NCBI GenBank assembly: GCA_022577435.1
Contig: JAKOON010000116.1
Coordinates: 318,501-382,500, forward strand
Direction of reading: 5' to 3'
DNA: 64,000 nt
Source: Embiotoca jacksoni
Lineage: Eukaryota; Chordata; Actinopteri; Embiotocidae
How positions within the stretch are numbered: position 1 is the first letter of the stretch; each line of letters opens with the position of its first letter. The notes under the pieces were generated by a model. It saw only the letters and a program-made list of their open reading frames with translations. It had not been told where the DNA came from and did no database searches. The position numbers and the translations under genes are program-made. This document shows, piece by piece, positions 58,631 through 64,000 of this stretch.

Positions 58631-59715
58631 AATTAGGGCCCGAGCACCGAGCATCGGTGCGAAAGCCCTATTGTATTTCGTAAAAATGTTCTTGGTAGTT
58701 GTTCGTCGTTCTTCTTCTCCTTACGTAAAGTGATTTTCCTTTTTGGAGGCTTTATCATATTCAAAAACTCATGAAAGTGGAAACACATTTGTCTCCCGGC
58801 AAAACATTTCGTATTCTAGTGGAGTCGCGAATGGGCGTGGCCAAATGGTAAATGTGGTCGCCGGGGCATCTCTGTAGGGGGCGCTCTTGAGCCGTTTGGT
58901 CACGCCCACTCACGACTCCACTAGAATTAGAAATTTTTCGCCGGGAGACAAATGTGTTTCTACTTTGATGAGTTTTTGAATATGATAAAGCCTCTAAGAA
59001 GGAAAATCACTTAAAAGTTGTATAAATAATTCGTTTTCATCGATGTGTGTGCCCGTGAAAGGCGGCCATTTGGAGGTCTCGCCATGAAACTACGGGTTGC
59101 TTTAAATCGTATGTACATGGACCGACCTTCTCCAAACATCACAGGTATGATAACAGCCCCGCCCTGAAGACCCTGTGGGGTAATATTCACTCATAGTGAT
59201 AGCGCCCCCTGTTGGCCACTGGAAATGACACTTTTCATACTTTCACATTCTACGTCGAGCTGGTTGATCCCATGAACCTAAAGTCGGGTCACAATAACCT
59301 AAACATGTAGTTGATGATATATTGAGACATTCGTTCGACTTTGTCAATGGGCGTCGCCGTGACGATGCGGCAAAGTTGGATGTCTCGCCGTGACGCAGGA
59401 AGTTGATGTTTAAGGTCAACGGATGGTTGACACCTCACGAAATGAGTGACATGCTTCCGGCGTGGTGAGACGATACATCTGATGTGTTTTGCGAGTCGGC
59501 GTGGCCAAACGGCTCGCCAGCGCCCCCTGCTGGACACAGGAAACGAGACAAAAATAGCAAATTTAAGTGGGTATACGCAGTCCCTCGCGCGCGACATGTC
59601 GGGGAGACGGATTCGGGGAGGCGGCGCGCCGGAGTGCGAGGGCCCGTACATCACTGCTCGCAGTTTTAATTACGAAATACAATACGGCTTTCGCACCAAT
59701 GCTCGGGCCCTAATT
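58631..59715. mobile_element. Full-length TIR/foldback DNA element, second copy
   Basis: Collinear with 2972-4056, with a handful of substitutions (for example CTCTTGAGCC near 58886 and GGATTCGGGG near 59609). Same terminal repeats, internal foldback and CTCF-like cores (59202 and 59520). Confidence 0.75.
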
Positions 59716-59739
59716 ATACCTACGTATTTTATATACAGA

Positions 59740-59959
59740 GTGTATGTGTGTATGTATGTGTGTGTGTGTGTGTGTGTCTGTGTGTGTGTGTGTGTATGTG
59801 TGCGTGTCTGTGTGTGTGTGTGTCTGTGTGTGTCTGTGGGTGTGTGTGTCTGTGTGTGTCTGTCTGTCTGCGTGTGTGTGTGTGTGTGTGTATGTGTGTG
59901 TGTGTGTGTGTCTGTGTGTGTGTGTGTGTCTGTGTGTGTCTGTCTGTCTGTGTGTGTGT

Positions 59960-60008
<49 letters not shown>

Positions 60009-60033
60009 TGTGTGTGTCTGTGTGTGTGTGTGT

Positions 60034-60072
<39 letters not shown>

Positions 60073-60141
60073 TGTGTGTGTCTGTGTGTGTGTGTGTGTG
60101 TGTGTGTCTGTGTGTGTGTGTGTCTGTGTGTGTCTGTGTGT

Positions 60142-60202
<61 letters not shown>
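59740..60202. repeat. TG microsatellite with interruptions (second array)
   Basis: Counterpart of 4081-4543; same total length but slightly different interruption positions. Confidence 0.95.
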
Positions 60203-60203
<1 letters not shown>

Positions 60204-60347
60204 CTTGCGCTGCTGTCTCAGTTCTGAATGATCCATGTGAGGAGCATCTCCGACCCGAAGCTCCTGCGGGAGGCGACTCTGAGAATCACCAGGCTGCAGC
60301 TCCTCCAGCCGGAGAGGAGTCAGACTGTGGAACTGATGGAGGAGGAG

Positions 60348-60388
<41 letters not shown>

Positions 60389-61499
60389 GAAGGAAAAGGA
60401 GAAGGAGGAGGAAGAGGAGGAGGAGGAGGAGGAGGAGGAGGAGGAAGAAGAGGAGGAGTCATTACCTCAGCGTGTTCAGTGGGTCTCTGATGAACTGAAT
60501 CTTACCGTCCAGACGTTCTGCTCAGACGTTCTCTCTGCCGACAGAAGAACCTGAACAGACACAAGTTGACAGACAGAAACACAGACGGAGAACATCAGAA
60601 CATCAGAGAACATCAGAGAACATTAGATCAGAGATCATTAGAACATCAGAGAACATTAGATCAGAGAACATCAGAACATCAGAGAACATTAGAACATCAG
60701 AACATCAGAGAACATTAGAACATCAGAGAACATTAGAACATCAGAGAACATCAGAACATCAGAGAACATTAGAACATCAGAGAACATTAGAACATCAGAG
60801 AACATTAGAACATCAGAACATCAGAGAACATTAGAACATCAGAGAACATCAGAGAACATCAGAACATCAGAGAACATTAGGGTTCTCCAAGTTCGGTCCT
60901 TTAATCAGTGAGAAACACTCACCTTCAATCCTCCATGTTTGAGCCTTCCACTGCTGCCAGCACCAGCCCTGTGGGCGTGGCCGTAGCTGGGGGCGTGGCC
61001 GTAGCTGGGGGCGGTCTGGTCCCGTGCCCTCCCCCCCCACATCGTCCTGGTAGGGCCGGCGGTTCGGGACGTCTCCTCGGGAAGGGTCGGGCTGGTTCTC
61101 CCACAGCAGCTCCGCCTCGATGTCGGTGACGAGGTCCTCCTCCTCCTCCTGCAGCTGGGGAGGATCAGGCAGACGAGGAGGAGGAGGAGGAGAAGGAGGA
61201 GGAGGCCGCTGGTCCTTCTCCACCTTCAGGTCGTCTGGGTTGCAGCATCCTGAGAGACTGAAACAGTGAATCAGCTGGTTTCAGTTTCCTCTGATTCGAA
61301 GACGTCGATGAGGAGAGCTGAAGAACTTTGGTCAGAACCGGTTCAGCACCTCCTCTGGGCTCCAGGATCTCCACCCTGGAGGACCTCCTCCGACCCAGCA
61401 CTGCGTTCCTCGGCTTCTTCAGGGAGACCATGAACGTCTCGTGGTTCTCCTCCAGACCGTCGTCAACCAGCTGGATGCTCCACGTCTTCAGGTTCACTC
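60204..61499 (-). pseudogene. FREM1-like exons 1-4, first unit of second array
   Basis: Exons 61499-61350, 61249-60923, 60550-60506 and 60332-60204. Like the copy at 4545-5936 it lacks lectin exons because the TG repeat adjoins the DNA element. Exon 2 has the 8-base homopolymer and is out of phase with exon 3. Confidence 0.7.
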
Positions 61500-62557
61500 C
61501 TGCAGGAGACAGGGAGGAGGTCAGCAGGAGGTCAGCCGGAGACAGGGAGGAGGTCAGCCGGAGGTCAGCTGGAGGACAGTAGGAGACAGGGAGGAGGTCA
61601 GCAAGAAGTCAACAGGAGACAGGGAGGATGCCAGCAGGAGGACAGCAGGAGACAGGGAGGAGGTCAGCCGGAGACAGCGAGGAGGTCAGCAGGAGACAGG
61701 GAGGAGGTTAGCAGGAGACAGGAAGAAGGTCAGCAGGAGGACAGCAGGAGACAGGGAGGAGGTCAGCAGGAGACAGGAAGGAGGTCAGCAGGAGGACAGC
61801 AGGAGACAGGGAGGAGGTCAGCAGGAGACAGGAAGGAGGTCAGCAGGAGGTCAGCAGGAGACAGGAAGGAGGTAGCGAAAAAATTTCCCCTCGGGCATTA
61901 ATAAAGTAACTACCTAACCTAACCTAACATCAATGAACTCAAGCTGAATTAATGATTTTCTTTTTCACACAATATTTGCTTCATAGTGCTCCGTTTAAAC
62001 AACGTGAAATAATTAAACAGCTTCAGTGTGTTCAAATCAGGCTTTCACTTTATTGAGTGTTTAACATGAGAAGAGTTACAGCAACTGAACAACTTCTATC
62101 TGTTGTTTTATCCCAACTTTCCCAGAATAAATGCACCCTCATGTTTAACATTTTCTAGATAAATCCATCACAATATTCATTATATTTTAAACATAAACCA
62201 GTTACACATTAATGAGCCGATAAAGATGGTAAAGGAAATATTTCTGTCAGCGACGTGTGTTTACAGACAGTTTATCTTAAAGCATTTCGAGAAGTTTAAA
62301 CCCTGATCTGCCTCATCAACGTTATACAACAATCAAATCATCCAACACATACGTGTACGAGTATAAACAGAACCAGCTGATGCTGTCCCAGTTTGATCAG
62401 ATCAGACGAGCGGATTAAAGAGCGCGAGATGAGACCAGTGGAGATGAAGTTGGGTTGTGAAGCGTTAAGAAGCATTTAATAATAAAGAAAGTCATTCAAA
62501 GGCCTCGTTCATGAACAACTGCTGACTAACGTTCACGCCATGATAGTCAGTCTGGTC

Positions 62558-63202
62558 TTATTCTACCGGGCACAAGGTCACGTAGTTACCAGGCTTTGCA
62601 AGCCAGAAGGCCGGATACAGCGGCTCAGAGAACCGGTTACGGAAAGTGTACAGGTGAGTCAGTGTGTCAGAACACACCTGGTAGAAAGACAGCGTGCCAG
62701 CAGGCCAGTTTAGATAAACCCCAACACGTTTCCAGCCAACATAGCAGAGACTGGTCATTTTATTTTCATGCCATGCACTTAAACCAGTGTTGTACCCAGT
62801 GCCATCCTCTTTGGGAAAAGACCAGAGACCATGGTACCAGGACAAATCATTATTTCCAAATGCAGAGACCTTACTGTCTTGTTTCCTGTCGATTCCTTTA
62901 TATGCAACAGCAACACCCAAGTGTTCAACATACAGGTCACTCCGCTCTACCTCCCAGTAATGCTGTCCACTCAGACCCTCTCTGCACAGCACCTGAGGAT
63001 GTTTGCCAAACCTCGCGGGGTTGTCAGGGTAGCCTTGATCCTCTCCATATGTCACCTTCTTGTTGTCGTCGGACAGAAGGACGTGGTTGTTGGCTGTGTT
63101 TGGGTCCAGCGGGGGGCGCTGGCGAGCCGTTTGGCCACGCCCACTCGCAAAACACGTCAGATGTATCGTCTCACCACGCCGGATGTATGTGACACATTTC
63201 AT
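62558..63202 (-). pseudogene. Orphan PRY-SPRY exon fused to DNA element, second array
   Basis: Same 214-codon chimeric frame; junction at 63109/63110. LINE tail at about 61878-61928 and SNTX 3-prime UTR between. Confidence 0.75.
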
Positions 63203-64000
63203 GAGGTTTCAAACCTTAAACACCAACTTCCTGTGTCACGGCGAGACATCCAACTTTGCCGCATCGTCACGGCGACGCCCATTGACAAAGTCGAACGAAC
63301 GTCTCAATATATCATCAACTACATGTTTAGGTTGTTGTGACCCGACTTTACGTTCATGGGATCAACCAGCTCGACGTAGAATGTGAAAGTATGAAAAGTG
63401 TCATTTCCAGTGGCCAACAGGGGGCGCTATGACTATGAGAGAATATTCCCCCACAGGGGTCTTCAGGGCGGGGCTGTTATCATACCTGTGATGTTTGGAG
63501 AAGGTCGGTCCATGTACATACGATTTAAAGCAACTCCTAGTTTCATGGCGAGACCTCAAAATGGCCGCCTCTCACGGGCACACACATCGATGAAAACGAA
63601 TTATTTATACAACTTTTAATCCCAAACATGTTTTCTATCCAGAGAACCGAAATTCAAGTCGGTCGGACAAAATCCCTCGGAGGAGTTCGACAAAGTACAA
63701 CGTGTCAGAATCGCCCAAAATGGCGACTAAATTCAAAATGGTGGACTTCCTGTCCAGTTGACGTAACGGTGCAATGTAACTTTTTTGTGTGTCCACCGGA
63801 TTTGGTGAATTTAGGTAAATGTGGCCGCCGGGGCATCTCTGTAGGGGGCGCTCTCGAGCCGTTTGGTCACGCCCACTCACGACTCCACTAGAATTAGAAA
63901 TTTTTCGCCGGGAGACAAATGTGTTTCTACTTTGATGAGTTTTTGAATATGATAAAGCCTCTAAGAAGGAAAATCACTTTACGTAAGAATAATAAGGAAA
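63110..64000. mobile_element. Truncated DNA-element copy at window end
   Basis: Collinear with 7547-8437; continues past the window edge. Confidence 0.7.

Overview
The window looks like teleost fish DNA, probably percomorph. It has compact introns with GT/AG borders, very abundant CA/TG microsatellites and VNTRs, a common fish LINE 3-prime tail, and three vertebrate gene families. These are an SNTX-domain (stonustoxin/neoverrucotoxin-like) gene, a FREM1-like extracellular-matrix gene end (Calx-beta plus C-type lectin), and nardilysin (NRDC).

Layout. 1-2640: 5-prime part of an SNTX-like gene on the minus strand, cut by the window edge. 2972-4056: complete foldback/TIR DNA element. 4057-40518: a tandem array of hybrid units of about 5.25 kb. 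Each unit joins the 3-prime exons of the FREM1-like gene, a LINE tail, the PRY-SPRY last exon and 3-prime UTR of the SNTX-like gene, and a truncated copy of the DNA element. 40519-50703: the C-terminal 21 exons of nardilysin on the plus strand. Their 5-prime side is lost at the array edge, one exon carries a 1-base frameshift, and almost every long intron is a VNTR. 50704-53836: intergenic DNA with a 20-bp minisatellite and a decayed copy of the DNA element. 53837-58290: a complete three-coding-exon SNTX-like gene (722 aa) on the minus strand with a TATA promoter. 58631-64000: the DNA element followed by the start of a second array.

The segment 1 to about 8341 repeats almost base for base at 55660-64000. 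The window is therefore slightly longer than one period of a much larger (about 55.66 kb) duplication, or it contains an assembly duplication. Within the array, units differ by a few SNPs, by microsatellite interruptions, by a 43-bp exon deletion shared by alternate units (a 10.5-kb dimer), and by one local inversion of the lectin block.

No operon-like logic applies. The genes are ordinary eukaryotic genes, and the notable biology is structural: recent duplication of two unrelated gene 3-prime ends fused through a transposable element that carries CTCF-like motifs. Exon borders were read by eye from splice consensus, phase continuity and family resemblance. No database search was run.
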